This document shows, one piece after another, positions 19,968 to 29,219 of a stretch of 43,809 bases of DNA. The notes beneath the pieces were generated by a model. That model was not told where the DNA came from. It searched no databases and worked only from the letters and a program-made list of their open reading frames with translations. Source of the stretch: Planctomycetota bacterium (lineage in GTDB: Bacteria; Planctomycetota; UBA8108; UBA1146). The position numbers and the translations under genes were made by a program. Each line of letters starts with the position of its first letter. The first letter of the stretch is position 1. The stretch covers positions 1 to 43,809 of the forward strand of contig JACETR010000017.1 of the NCBI GenBank assembly GCA_013911165.1, in the 5' to 3' direction.

Positions 19968-21755
19968 ATGGATCCAGCGATCTTTCAGGTTCTCGCACTT
20001 CTCGTTGTCGCCCTCCTGCTCTTTGCCAGTGAGCTGGTGGCTGTCGATATCGTCGCCATCTGTCTGCTGCTCTTTCTCGTCGGCAGTGATCTTCTGGACA
20101 TCAGTTCCGCACTGGCAGGATTCGGTCACCCCGCAGTCGTCGGCGTCGGAGCCCTGTTTGTGGTCAGTGAAGGACTCTTGCGTACCGGAGCCCTCGGATT
20201 CCTGTCCAACCGCCTGCTCAAGTGGAGCGGTGGTCATCAGGGCCTGTTGACGATTCTGATTCTGATCATCGTTCTCGTTGCCAGTGCGTTTCTCAATAAC
20301 ACTCCCGTCGTCGCCATGTTCATCCCTGTGGTCTTGGGAACATGCCTGAAAACCGGAGTCAATCCGTCCAAGATTCTCATCCCGCTTTCCTATGCTGCGA
20401 TTCTCGGGGGTACCTGCACGCTAATCGGTACTTCGACCAACATCCTCGTCTCATCGATTGCCCGCGAATCCGCCGGAATCGAGCTGGGGATGTTCGACTT
20501 CACCCGACTGGGAGGATTGCTGGCCGTCATTGGTCTCGTCTACCTGATCTTCATCGGACCCAAATTGGTTCCGGAACGACAGACGATCACTTCACTCGCA
20601 AGTCTCGGCGGAGACCGTCGTCAAAGGGAATACGTCACCGAGGTTGAAATTCGCGGAGGAGAACTGGTTGGCAGTCGCTTCGGCGACACCCTTCTCGCGT
20701 CATCTGGCAAGGTGCGTATTCTTCAGGTCATTCGCGGTGAATCGATCATTTGGCCTCCCCTCGATGATCTCGTCCTCCGTGAAGGAGATGCCCTCGTCAT
20801 CAGTGGCACCATCGAGGAATTGATGAAGCTGCAGGAGGGCAGCGACGTCGCCAGCCTCGCTGAGATCGTTTCAGAATCCCAGGGAACTCCACATGAGAAA
20901 GAAGCGGAACTGGCAGAACTTCTGGTATTGCCCAACAGCCGCTTCATGGGCCAGACACTGGGATCCATGGAACTGCGCCGCCGCTTCGGCTTGCACGTGT
21001 TGGCGATTCAGCGTCATGGCATGCACATGAGGAGCAAAATCAGTGAGCACCCGCTGAGAACTGGTGACGTCCTCTTGATTCAGGGTACCCCTGACAGCCT
21101 TGAACGGATTCGCGGTGAAGAGGGCCTCGTTCTCATGTCCGGTGTGGAGGACGTTCTGGTCAAAAAAGAGAAGGCGCCCATCGCCATCGGGATTCTCTGC
21201 CTCGTTACCATCCTCTTGGGTACACAGGCACTGCCGATGGCTGCCATCGCCCTCGGCGGGGCAGTGTTGATGATTCTCAGTGGCTGCATCTCTGGGACCA
21301 AGGCCTACGAGTCAATACAGTGGAGAATCCTCGTCCTCATCGCTGGCATGCTGGCGATGGGTCAGGCGATGGATCAGACCGGAGCCGCCCAATGGATCGC
21401 CGAACAGGTGAGTGGATTGCAGGGAACACTCGGAGCAGAGGGACTCGTGGTAGTCACTCTGATCGTGGCAGCACTGCTCACCGAGATGATCTCCAATGCG
21501 GCAGTGGCGGCAGTCCTCGTCCCCGTCTCCCTGAAGATCGCTTCACAACTGGAGGTGAGTCCCGAGCCCTTCATCATGGCCGTGGCCTTCGGAGCATCGC
21601 TGTCATTCCTGACGCCGGTCGGCTACCAGACCAATACTCTGGTCTACGGTGCAGGCGGCTACAAGTTTACCGACTTCGCCCGTGTCGGGGCTCCTCTGGT
21701 CATCATACTGTGGGCCATCGCCGGTTGGCTGATCCCCGTGATCTGGCCCCTCTAG
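19968..21755 (+). CDS. SLC13/DASS-type transporter with two RCK-C (TrkA-C) domains
   Basis: This is a 595-residue integral membrane protein. The N-terminal half (residues 1-205) holds about six helices and FLNNTPVVAMFIPVV, the conserved SNT-like substrate/Na+ motif of the family, plus LIGTSTNILVSS. Residues about 215-300 and 310-395 form two TrkA-C domains (VGSRFGDTLLASSGKVRILQVIRG; RRRFGLHVLAIQRHG) of the kind that regulates transport. The second membrane half repeats the motif region (TEMISNAAVAAVLVPVSL, LSFLTPVGYQTNTLVYG). Family members take up dicarboxylates, sulfate or similar anions; the RCK-C type has often been annotated as a sulfate or citrate carrier. AGGAG lies 7 nt before the ATG. 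It converges with the large secreted diheme protein. Confidence 0.9.
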   Translation: MDPAIFQVLALLVVALLLFASELVAVDIVAICLLLFLVGSDLLDISSALAGFGHPAVVGVGALFVVSEGLLRTGALGFLSNRLLKWSGGHQGLLTILILIIVLVASAFLNNTPVVAMFIPVVLGTCLKTGVNPSKILIPLSYAAILGGTCTLIGTSTNILVSSIARESAGIELGMFDFTRLGGLLAVIGLVYLIFIGPKLVPERQTITSLASLGGDRRQREYVTEVEIRGGELVGSRFGDTLLASSGKVRILQVIRGESIIWPPLDDLVLREGDALVISGTIEELMKLQEGSDVASLAEIVSESQGTPHEKEAELAELLVLPNSRFMGQTLGSMELRRRFGLHVLAIQRHGMHMRSKISEHPLRTGDVLLIQGTPDSLERIRGEEGLVLMSGVEDVLVKKEKAPIAIGILCLVTILLGTQALPMAAIALGGAVLMILSGCISGTKAYESIQWRILVLIAGMLAMGQAMDQTGAAQWIAEQVSGLQGTLGAEGLVVVTLIVAALLTEMISNAAVAAVLVPVSLKIASQLEVSPEPFIMAVAFGASLSFLTPVGYQTNTLVYGAGGYKFTDFARVGAPLVIILWAIAGWLIPVIWPL

Positions 21756-21776
21756 ACGAAAACTCCTGTTTCTCGA

Positions 21777-24700
21777 TCAGGGGCAACCGGAAGCATCGCA
21801 ACCGAGGCCATCTGCGGTGGGATCTTCCCCGCAGTTTCCACCGGGGAGAGGAAGTTCTCCATTTCCGCTGAAGAGGAAACCCAGCAACTGCACCGCGTCG
21901 GCGATGTTGATGGTTCCGTCATCATTGGAATCGTGGGCATCCTCGCAGGTAGTTCCTGCTCCACCGAAAAGGTAACTCAACGTCGAGATCACATCAGAAA
22001 TGTCACGGGCCATATCCAGGTTTCCGTCACCACGGATAAAGACCGGTTGACCGCAATTCCCTGGCAATGAGGTTGGATCTGCGGGATCAGAGCAACCGAG
22101 GATTTCGTCCCCATCAAATGCTCCATCCATATCCCGGTCGATGCCCAGACGAATCGCCGAGTTGATCGGAACCGCCATGACCGTCAGCTCTTCGGTGTCA
22201 GAAGCCGCTGCCATGAGCAGATTAAGATTCGAACTCTCACTGACCCGATCAGACTGCATCAGGTTTCCGCTGCCCACCAACACGTATCCCCGAACGCCAT
22301 TGACAGTGTTGTGACGGGCGATCAGACCCACCTTGCCCTGAGCCGCCTGCTGGCGAACCGACTCAATCACCCCCAACAAGCCCGGATCGGTATTGTTGGA
22401 GCTGTCGAGAGTGACCTGCTTGCCCACCGCAGCATGGGAGTCCTGACTCGGGCTTCCCAACGGTTCAAAGGGGGTCGAGTAACTTCCCTGGGGAAGATCG
22501 GAACCGGAAAATGCCAGCATGAAGGCGACCAGATCGGCCAACTGTTGATCATTCTGGATATCAAAAGCGGGCTCACTGAGAAAGCGTTCGATGGAATCGA
22601 CACTGCCATCGTGTAGAAATCCAAAACCGGTCGTATTCGACATCTGCGTCGTATTGAATCCGCTGCGTTTGTAGATGTTTCGCAGTTGGGGAATCTTGAA
22701 ATGGGGCTGACTCGAACCATCGACACTGACGATGCCATGGTGTTTTTCACCCATGGGGCCATCCGGTAACTCGGTCATCGATATGGGACCGGAGAGCACT
22801 GCATTGGGGCCGATTCCAATCGGCAGTGTGTGACAGGTCACACACTGTAATCCTCCGTCGAGTCCCGCTGTGCGGTAAAGGTTGAGTCCATTCTGGGCGT
22901 CACCGATTCCCAAAGGATCCCCTTCCGATCCAAAGCGACCGGTGGTGAAGTGTCCATCCAACTCGAGAGCCACCGGCAGGGAATTGTCCAGGTTGCGATG
23001 GGGGTTGGGTGGAAAGTGGATCGAGGCGAGAAAATCCTCGAAGAGCTGCATGTCAGCTCCCACGACTGGCTGATCATCTCCATTGATCAGCATGAAAGCC
23101 CCTCCGAATGCCTCGATACCAGCGCGGTCACCACGCCAGTGGTGAGGCTCCTTGCCGATGATGTCCTGCATCGTTTGCGTCAGCATCGGCCCCTTCATCG
23201 GATGAAAATCTTCACAGGCTCCGGGAGGTGAAAGCGGCAACCCCATGTTGCAAATCTCCGTGAAGAGTTCGATGTCATGGGTAGGATCTCCCAGGTCCCA
23301 GGAAAGGCGATCGGTTCGGGCATCCACATGACAGGAGGCACAAGAAACCTGCCCCATTCCGGAAGTCAGGTGGGTGTCGTAAAGAAAACGTCGCCCCTCC
23401 TTCACCGGCACCGGAGTCGGATCGTGGTGAGAGATCCGGTTCAACACCTGCCCCGAGGTCAGATCGACCTGTGACACGGCAGCGTCAAAATGCTCATGGA
23501 CATACAAAGTGTCTCCATCGAGAACCAGTCCCGTCGCCCCTGCCCCCACCTCGATGGGAGCAAAACCGGCGTCTCTCTCTCCATTCGCCAACAGGCGAAT
23601 GACATTGTTGGAGCCCTTGCCTGCCACATACGCGAACTCACCGGTGGAATCCCACACCAGAGCCCGGGGATCACCGAGACTGATTTCACGGAGGTCTGCA
23701 GGAACGGAGGAGCCACTGTCAGGCAAATGCGGATTGAGATCACTGAAAGAAACAGACCCACCCCCAGGTGTGATCATGGCGTGCAGAACGTCAATAAAGT
23801 TGCCGTTCAAATTCGGCTCATAACGGACCTCATTGTGTGCCTCCGTACCGATGACGGAAAGGGCGCCGTCACTTGGCCGCACCTGCAGTGACATGCAAAT
23901 GTTCATCAATCCACCGATGTAGCTGACGGAAAGGGTGGAGGTATCGATGACGGCCACGTCATTGTCTGTCAGATCCCAACCCACGGGGCGTCCACTCAAA
24001 TCCGCTTGGGGACCGGAAACCAAATCGGACCAGTCTCCCCCGTTGTCATCGAGCCAGACTCCGGGGGCCACACGACGGACGATCAATCCCACCGGAGGAG
24101 GGGTTCCCGCCAGTGGATTGAGAGGCGGCACGAAAGAAGGTCCGGCGTTGGGAGGAGGATTGACTCCTCCATAGGGACCCGAGGGGTGATTGACCGCATT
24201 CGGTGGAAACGCCAGAGTCGTGCTGATTTCCAGTCCTCCACCCAGAATCGTCGTCGCATTGCCCGATTCGAAAATGGCACAGTAGACGGTCAGACCATCG
24301 GGGCTGACCTCCAGTGCCCGTGGCTCTTCACCGGTGATTTCAAGGGTTGCCAGTGGAACCGGTCGGGGCTGCAGTGGGTCATAAACCAGAACCTGATCCG
24401 TTCCGGAACAGGACACGAATGCACGCAGGGGATCACCGGCAAAAACCACGTCCGCCGGTTCGTCCGGAGTCAGGATGGTCCATTCAACAACCCCCCGATC
24501 CAGATCAACGATGCTGATACTGTCTGAGATGCGGTTGACGACCCACGCCTTGGAGGAAGAAAGCGCTCTGACGGAAACAGGGTCAAGACCCACCGGAATC
24601 GACATGAACGGAGCCAAGTTGCCACCGGAGACGTCGTGAACCTCCAGTTGTCCATCCGCCGTATTGACCGCCAAAAGCAGGGAAGATCCGGGAACCTTTT

Positions 24701-24836
24701 CAATGGGATGAACCGGCGGACTCTCCCAATTGGTCCACGACTCCTGGCCATGGACTCCATCAGGCACAGATTGCGGCAGAATCAAAACGGCCAGAACCAA
24801 CAGAAATCTGCAAGGCAGACTTGCGTTGAAAATCAT
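21777..24836 (-). CDS. secreted beta-propeller diheme cytochrome with dockerin-like C-terminus
   Basis: This 1019-residue protein has a signal peptide (1-30). Residues about 40-490 are YVTN-like propeller repeats (VSVRALSSSKAWVVNRISDSISIVDL). Two c-type heme motifs follow, CASCH at 499-503 and CVTCH at 665-669, with FHPMKGPMLTQTMQDI between them. The arrangement resembles the MauG/cytochrome c peroxidase group fused to a propeller, common in planctomycetes. Residues 933-1019 carry two EF-hand-like loops (GDGNLDMARDISD; DSNDDGTINIAD) and four cysteines, a dockerin-like tail also found in the protein at 34915. It is the last gene of the nine-gene operon and has a GGAGGA site. It may pass electrons or oxidise a surface substrate. 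Confidence 0.85.
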   Translation of the reverse strand: MIFNASLPCRFLLVLAVLILPQSVPDGVHGQESWTNWESPPVHPIEKVPGSSLLLAVNTADGQLEVHDVSGGNLAPFMSIPVGLDPVSVRALSSSKAWVVNRISDSISIVDLDRGVVEWTILTPDEPADVVFAGDPLRAFVSCSGTDQVLVYDPLQPRPVPLATLEITGEEPRALEVSPDGLTVYCAIFESGNATTILGGGLEISTTLAFPPNAVNHPSGPYGGVNPPPNAGPSFVPPLNPLAGTPPPVGLIVRRVAPGVWLDDNGGDWSDLVSGPQADLSGRPVGWDLTDNDVAVIDTSTLSVSYIGGLMNICMSLQVRPSDGALSVIGTEAHNEVRYEPNLNGNFIDVLHAMITPGGGSVSFSDLNPHLPDSGSSVPADLREISLGDPRALVWDSTGEFAYVAGKGSNNVIRLLANGERDAGFAPIEVGAGATGLVLDGDTLYVHEHFDAAVSQVDLTSGQVLNRISHHDPTPVPVKEGRRFLYDTHLTSGMGQVSCASCHVDARTDRLSWDLGDPTHDIELFTEICNMGLPLSPPGACEDFHPMKGPMLTQTMQDIIGKEPHHWRGDRAGIEAFGGAFMLINGDDQPVVGADMQLFEDFLASIHFPPNPHRNLDNSLPVALELDGHFTTGRFGSEGDPLGIGDAQNGLNLYRTAGLDGGLQCVTCHTLPIGIGPNAVLSGPISMTELPDGPMGEKHHGIVSVDGSSQPHFKIPQLRNIYKRSGFNTTQMSNTTGFGFLHDGSVDSIERFLSEPAFDIQNDQQLADLVAFMLAFSGSDLPQGSYSTPFEPLGSPSQDSHAAVGKQVTLDSSNNTDPGLLGVIESVRQQAAQGKVGLIARHNTVNGVRGYVLVGSGNLMQSDRVSESSNLNLLMAAASDTEELTVMAVPINSAIRLGIDRDMDGAFDGDEILGCSDPADPTSLPGNCGQPVFIRGDGNLDMARDISDVISTLSYLFGGAGTTCEDAHDSNDDGTINIADAVQLLGFLFSGNGELPLPGGNCGEDPTADGLGCDASGCP

Positions 24837-24912
24837 ACTTCCTCCGAACAGGTATTCCTCAAAGGCGGAATCCTATTGTATTCACTGGGAAGCAGACTTC
24901 CAAACATCCATC

Positions 24913-25842
24913 TCAGCGGTTGAAAACATCGTCCATTCTCTTCGAGATGTCTGCCAGGCGTTCCTTGTCTCCACCGGAGACTTCCGCAGAACCCCAGCCA
25001 CAGAAACCGAGTTTGCGGATTTCTGCCATGACGTCAGCCCAACCAACCGACGAGTCCGGATCCCCGATCTTGCAGCGGAAACCGGCCCAGACCCCCTCCG
25101 CTTCCATCAGTTTGCGCGAGTAGTCCTTGATATCGAGTTTGAGAATTCTGGAGTTCAATTTACGGACCCAGTCGACCGGTTCTTCGTACCGAACAATGTT
25201 GCCCGTATCGAAATACCAACCCACCGTCGAACTCTCGAATTGGTCTACATAACGAACAGCCTCATCCGCTTTGGTGATAAAGTTGTTCCAGACATTTTCG
25301 AAAGCGATCTGAACTTTCAATTCCTCGGCAAGAGGGATTAACTCCTTGACCGCCTCCGTTGATCTCTCCCAGGCCTGCTCATAAGAGACTTCCTTGTTAC
25401 ACACACCGGGAACCAGAAGAACGGTCCAGCCGCCCACCTTTCGACAGTCTCTGAGTGCTGTCTCCATTCCCTCGATGCCGGACCTGCGAACCGCCGGGTC
25501 GGGAGAAGAGAGCGGCTTCCCCCAATGAGTGGAGCAAACCACTCCAGGAATCACCAGCCCCGTATCATCACGAGCCTGGACCACTTCGTCCCAATCGACT
25601 CCGGAAGGAGAATCCATCTCCACTCCGTCAAAACCGACTTCTTTCAGAAGCTGGAACTTTTCATGGAGGGTTCCCTCGACATTGACCATACCAATCTTGA
25701 GACACTTCAGAATTTTGGATCGGTTGTTTCCCACCAGCGACGGGTAATTTCCAGCCCAGGGATTTCGACTTCCCGTCATGGTGTTGGCACACCCTCCCAG
25801 CAATCCAAGTGCGGTCAGAGTCATAAAGGTGCGACGATCCAT
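24913..25842 (-). CDS. Tat-exported lipoprotein, sugar phosphate isomerase/epimerase-like TIM barrel
   Basis: The 309-residue product begins MDRRTFMTLTALGLLGGC: a twin-arginine motif and a lipobox, so it is exported folded and lipidated at Cys18. The rest is an AP-endonuclease-2/xylose-isomerase-like barrel: EKFQLLKEVGFDGVEM, VQIAFENVWNN (metal Glu), GWYFDTGNIVRY (Asp) and a C-terminal GSAEVSGG (Glu). At the usual His-x-Lys-Asp metal position it has LDIKDY, so His is replaced by Asp. Family members do sugar epimerisation or C-glycoside/keto-sugar cleavage. AAGGAG precedes the ATG. It lies 16 nt after a Gfo/Idh gene and is part of the operon. Confidence 0.87.
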   Translation of the reverse strand: MDRRTFMTLTALGLLGGCANTMTGSRNPWAGNYPSLVGNNRSKILKCLKIGMVNVEGTLHEKFQLLKEVGFDGVEMDSPSGVDWDEVVQARDDTGLVIPGVVCSTHWGKPLSSPDPAVRRSGIEGMETALRDCRKVGGWTVLLVPGVCNKEVSYEQAWERSTEAVKELIPLAEELKVQIAFENVWNNFITKADEAVRYVDQFESSTVGWYFDTGNIVRYEEPVDWVRKLNSRILKLDIKDYSRKLMEAEGVWAGFRCKIGDPDSSVGWADVMAEIRKLGFCGWGSAEVSGGDKERLADISKRMDDVFNR

Positions 25843-25858
25843 GGAGTCTCCTTCAGTG

Positions 25859-27136
25859 TCAGATCAACGGGGTTTTTCCGGGAACTGCGATGGGAGGTGT
25901 AGCCAGAGGTCCAAACTCCCACTTTTCGGGCAACAGGCTCTCCTGCGACTGAAGAGCGAACTCGAGGGTCACTTCCTTGCCGGTGTAGGCACTCATGCGG
26001 CCCATGATGGCGGTCAGGGTGCTCATCGCGACCGTCTCGCCCTCATTCAGGACTTCATTACGGCGGATACTCTCGATCAGATCCGTGTGCTCCTGAACGT
26101 AGGCATTTTTTCCTCCGCCACTGGAACGCCAGTCACCATTCTTGCTGCTGGAGATACTGCCTGAAGGGTTGGCGGTTCCCTCAGTTCCGATGATCTTCTC
26201 CGAAACCCGATTCCAGCAGTTGTCGATCTGGCGACATTCACTGAGTGCACGAACACCGCCTTCAAATTCAAACTCGACGGCAAAGTGATCGAAGATATTT
26301 CCGTACTGTTCTCCGGTACGGACCTGCCTTCCACCCATCGCCAGGGCTTTTTTCGGAGGACCGCCGAAAGCCCAATTCATGACGTCAATATTGTGAATGT
26401 GCTGTTCGACGATGTGGTCACCACTGGCCCAGGTGAAATAGAGCCAGTTTCGACACTGCCACTCCATGTCCGACATTTCCCTGTTTTGCGGAACGACCCA
26501 CAGGCCGCCCTGATTCCAATAGACCTGGGCGCCGACCAACTCACCGATGGCACCATCATGGATTCTCTCCATCGTTTCGATGTATCCCTTTTGGTGGCGT
26601 CTCTGGGTTCCCGCGACTACGGCCAGATTCTTTTCCTTGGCTTTTCGGGCTGCTGCCAGAACCTTGCGGATTCCCGGTCCATCGGTGGCCACCGGTTTTT
26701 CCATAAAGACGTGCTTCCCCGCCTCGATGGCCGCTTCAAAGTGCATCGGACGGAAACCCGGAGGAGTCGCAAGGATGACCAGATCGACATCACAGGCGAG
26801 CAGCTGCTGATAGGCATCGAAGCCGACAAAACAGCGCTCTTCAGGCACATCGAAATTGTCTCCAAGTCCCATCAAATGACTGCGACTCGATTCGAGTCGG
26901 TCGCGGAACAGATCCGCCATGGCGACGATTTTGACTCCGTCGGCTGCTTTCACACAGTTGTCTGCAGCACCGGACCCCCTGCCACCACAACCGATCAATC
27001 CGACACGAATCTCATCCGATCCGGAAACCGGTCCCATTCCACGGGCGAGACCCGGTGCCAATCCAGCCAGCGCCGCAGCGGCTGCCGCACCCTTGAGAAA
27101 ATCCCTGCGGTGAGTTGCTGAGGATTTTGAAGTCAT
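25859..27136 (-). CDS. Tat-exported Gfo/Idh/MocA family oxidoreductase
   Basis: This 425-residue protein has a Tat signal (HRRDFLKGAAAAAALAGLAPGLA) with probable cleavage after the AxA-like end near residue 32. The Rossmann motif is GLIGCGGRGSGA and the catalytic EKP motif is intact in HVFMEKPVATD. HIHNIDVMNWAFGGPP supplies the conserved active-site histidine region. Such enzymes oxidise or epimerise sugars and cyclitols with tightly bound NAD(P), exported already loaded, as in Zymomonas glucose-fructose oxidoreductase. The ATG at 27136 has GGAGGAACG upstream and was preferred over the long frame starting at 27319, whose extra 61 residues overlap the neighbouring gene. Substrate unknown. Confidence 0.93.
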   Translation of the reverse strand: MTSKSSATHRRDFLKGAAAAAALAGLAPGLARGMGPVSGSDEIRVGLIGCGGRGSGAADNCVKAADGVKIVAMADLFRDRLESSRSHLMGLGDNFDVPEERCFVGFDAYQQLLACDVDLVILATPPGFRPMHFEAAIEAGKHVFMEKPVATDGPGIRKVLAAARKAKEKNLAVVAGTQRRHQKGYIETMERIHDGAIGELVGAQVYWNQGGLWVVPQNREMSDMEWQCRNWLYFTWASGDHIVEQHIHNIDVMNWAFGGPPKKALAMGGRQVRTGEQYGNIFDHFAVEFEFEGGVRALSECRQIDNCWNRVSEKIIGTEGTANPSGSISSSKNGDWRSSGGGKNAYVQEHTDLIESIRRNEVLNEGETVAMSTLTAIMGRMSAYTGKEVTLEFALQSQESLLPEKWEFGPLATPPIAVPGKTPLI

Positions 27137-27168
27137 CGTTCCTCCTTCGAAGAGCGTTTTTGATCTGT

Positions 27169-27942
27169 TCAGCTCTCGTCTTGCCCTTTTGAACTTCCCC
27201 GACCGAGCCAGGTGTCCCAGATGATCCCGCCGAGCAACAGGGTCTGTACGCCACTGTAGGCCGCTCCGCATACCATGATCATGGTGACAAATGATGCACT
27301 GTATCGGGCGAGCCACCAACCCCCGATGTCACCGACCAGACCCAGACCCATGAGTGCACAAAGAAGACTGATCCCCTTTGTCGGCCAGGCGGTCAGCAAA
27401 GCCAGAAACAGCACCACGATCCCCTGAATCGACATGCTCAGAGCGTGGGCGTGGGTCGATGCCGCCAGAATTTCGTCCGGAGTTCTCTCCACCTTGCGTG
27501 AAATCACCAGTGGCTTGATATCGTCGAAATATTCGAGGGCAGGAATACCCTGCTGCTCTGCCAGATCCCGTGTGTGACAGGAGAGGCAATATTCATCCAG
27601 AATATCTGCCGGAACCTGAGACCAGTCTTCACTGTCATACTTCATGAGCACACGATCCCCCGTCAACCAGCTGAGAAGGATGTCACGTTGCTCTTGCGGA
27701 AGAGTTTCAGGATGCCCACTCTCTATCGCCACTTTCAGGGGGGCAGGACTGTCGAGACCATGATAGGCACTGACGACATCGTCCGTGGAAAACTCGGGCT
27801 TGGCATCACGATCGGCATAGTGATTCTTCATATGCTGGAAGCTGGCAAACAGCCCGCCCAAAAGAACGATGCACAATCCTGTCAATCCCAGTCGTGCTCC
27901 CAATGGAAGAGAGTGAAGACCCTCTCCGATTCCGATTTTCAA
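27169..27942 (-). CDS. membrane protein with a periplasmic c-type heme motif
   Basis: The 257-residue product has one membrane helix at about 16-36, a periplasmic part with a single CLSCH heme c motif (Cys119-His123), and three or four more helices at about 167-245. The second membrane part begins with THAHALSMS (His164, His166), which could ligate a b-type heme, as in small membrane cytochromes annotated without function in other bacteria. It starts with TTG one base after the stop of the upstream Gfo/Idh gene, with GGAGG 6 nt before it, so translation is coupled. It could carry electrons from the exported sugar dehydrogenases to the respiratory chain; this is inference. CXXCH by itself is weak evidence for heme, but the context supports it. 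Confidence 0.8.
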   Translation of the reverse strand: MKIGIGEGLHSLPLGARLGLTGLCIVLLGGLFASFQHMKNHYADRDAKPEFSTDDVVSAYHGLDSPAPLKVAIESGHPETLPQEQRDILLSWLTGDRVLMKYDSEDWSQVPADILDEYCLSCHTRDLAEQQGIPALEYFDDIKPLVISRKVERTPDEILAASTHAHALSMSIQGIVVLFLALLTAWPTKGISLLCALMGLGLVGDIGGWWLARYSASFVTMIMVCGAAYSGVQTLLLGGIIWDTWLGRGSSKGQDES

Positions 27943-27943
27943 A

Positions 27944-29173
27944 TCAGGCCTCCTTCAGGTCGTCAGGGGAGATTTCCACGGTCGTCCCCTCCACCACTGC
28001 TCTGTGAGCAGCAATGCCCACCACGGTGGCCCGGTATCCCTCGCCTGCTCCCGTCTTGGGGAACTTCTCTTCCTGACAACTGGTGAGGAAATCCATGATT
28101 CCGTAGTAGAGGGAATCATGGGGAAGCCCCACACCATCCTTCAATTTGTTCTGGCTTGCCAACTTGGTTGCGTCTGCGATCAGGGTGATGCCTTCGTCAT
28201 TGAAGAATCGTTGGCGATTGGCATAGACTTCCCACCCTTGAGTTGCCGCATCCGCTTCCTTGAACATCCAGCCATGAGACCAGGCCAAACGGAATGCGGA
28301 GTTGACCCCATGGAGCACTTCGTAGCGACCGCCATAGGAGTTGCCGAGAGTCGCCTGATATTCGATACATTCTCCGCCTTCCATCTCGAGAACGAGATTG
28401 ACGGTATCGGCAACCTTGCGACCATCCTCCCAAACCAGAACTCCCCCACGCCCCTGTACACGCACCGGATACTTGCCGGTGAACCAGTGGAAAACATCGA
28501 ATTGATGGGTTCCCAACTCTCCTGGCAAGCCGGTTGAAGTGGCTTCATTCAAGCGCCAATCGAGACGAGCCTGACGCTCGGCGGTGGACGCCGCCTGACG
28601 CCAACTGTCCTTGCGTGAGTTTTGGCCCCTCATGGAGACCAGCTTGAGAAACGCCTCGGTGCGATAGAAGGAACGGGCCAGAGAGTACACAGGGTTGGAA
28701 CGGGCCAGAAGTCCAGCCTGGAACACTTTCGAACTTCCGCGAGCCGCGATCGCGATGGCTTTCGCGTCTTCAATGGTATGGGCAAGGGGAGCCTCACAGT
28801 AAACGTGCTTCCCCGCGGCGATAGCGGCTTCTACCAATTCCCGATGCAAATGGGTAGGCGTGGCCACGAAGACCGCTTCCATTCCCTTTTCCGTGGCCAG
28901 CATTTCAGCCGCATCCGAGTAGGCCTTGGCTTCCTTGACACGGCGACTGCCGCTGCGAAGACGGGGAGCATCGTTGTCACAGATCGCCACAATCTTTGCA
29001 CCGATCTTCTGCAGTTCAGCAGCGATGGCCCGCCCTTGACGACCGGTACCGATGATTCCTACCGGATAGCCATCCTCGATGGATCGGGCCCAGCCTTCCA
29101 AACCGGGAAGCAGTGCCACCCCCGCCAATGCGCCGGCACTTTGAATCATGAAATCTCTGCGATCAGTCGCCAT
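27944..29173 (-). CDS. Tat-exported Gfo/Idh/MocA family protein lacking the EKP lysine
   Basis: This 409-residue protein has a Tat signal (DRRDFMIQSAGALAGVALLPG) and a normal Rossmann loop, GIIGTGRQGRA (residues 39-49). The family motif EKP reads EAP in HVYCEAPLAHT, so Ala128 stands where the lysine that contacts the nicotinamide and sugar should be. The other conserved site, GELGTHQFDVFHWFTG, is intact. It may be a non-dehydrogenase, have shifted chemistry, or use a lysine from elsewhere. The ATG at 29173 has GGAGGAAAC, and the longer frame to 29440 was rejected. It is translationally coupled to the heme membrane protein that follows. Confidence 0.92.
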   Translation of the reverse strand: MATDRRDFMIQSAGALAGVALLPGLEGWARSIEDGYPVGIIGTGRQGRAIAAELQKIGAKIVAICDNDAPRLRSGSRRVKEAKAYSDAAEMLATEKGMEAVFVATPTHLHRELVEAAIAAGKHVYCEAPLAHTIEDAKAIAIAARGSSKVFQAGLLARSNPVYSLARSFYRTEAFLKLVSMRGQNSRKDSWRQAASTAERQARLDWRLNEATSTGLPGELGTHQFDVFHWFTGKYPVRVQGRGGVLVWEDGRKVADTVNLVLEMEGGECIEYQATLGNSYGGRYEVLHGVNSAFRLAWSHGWMFKEADAATQGWEVYANRQRFFNDEGITLIADATKLASQNKLKDGVGLPHDSLYYGIMDFLTSCQEEKFPKTGAGEGYRATVVGIAAHRAVVEGTTVEISPDDLKEA

Positions 29174-29219
29174 GTTTCCTCCATTGGGGATCCTTGCCCC
29201 GATAGGTTTCTCTGGTCGG

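Noticed and set aside
26285..27121. 278-residue plus-strand frame
   Set aside because: It is a shadow of the Gfo/Idh gene on the minus strand, which has a Tat signal and all family motifs.
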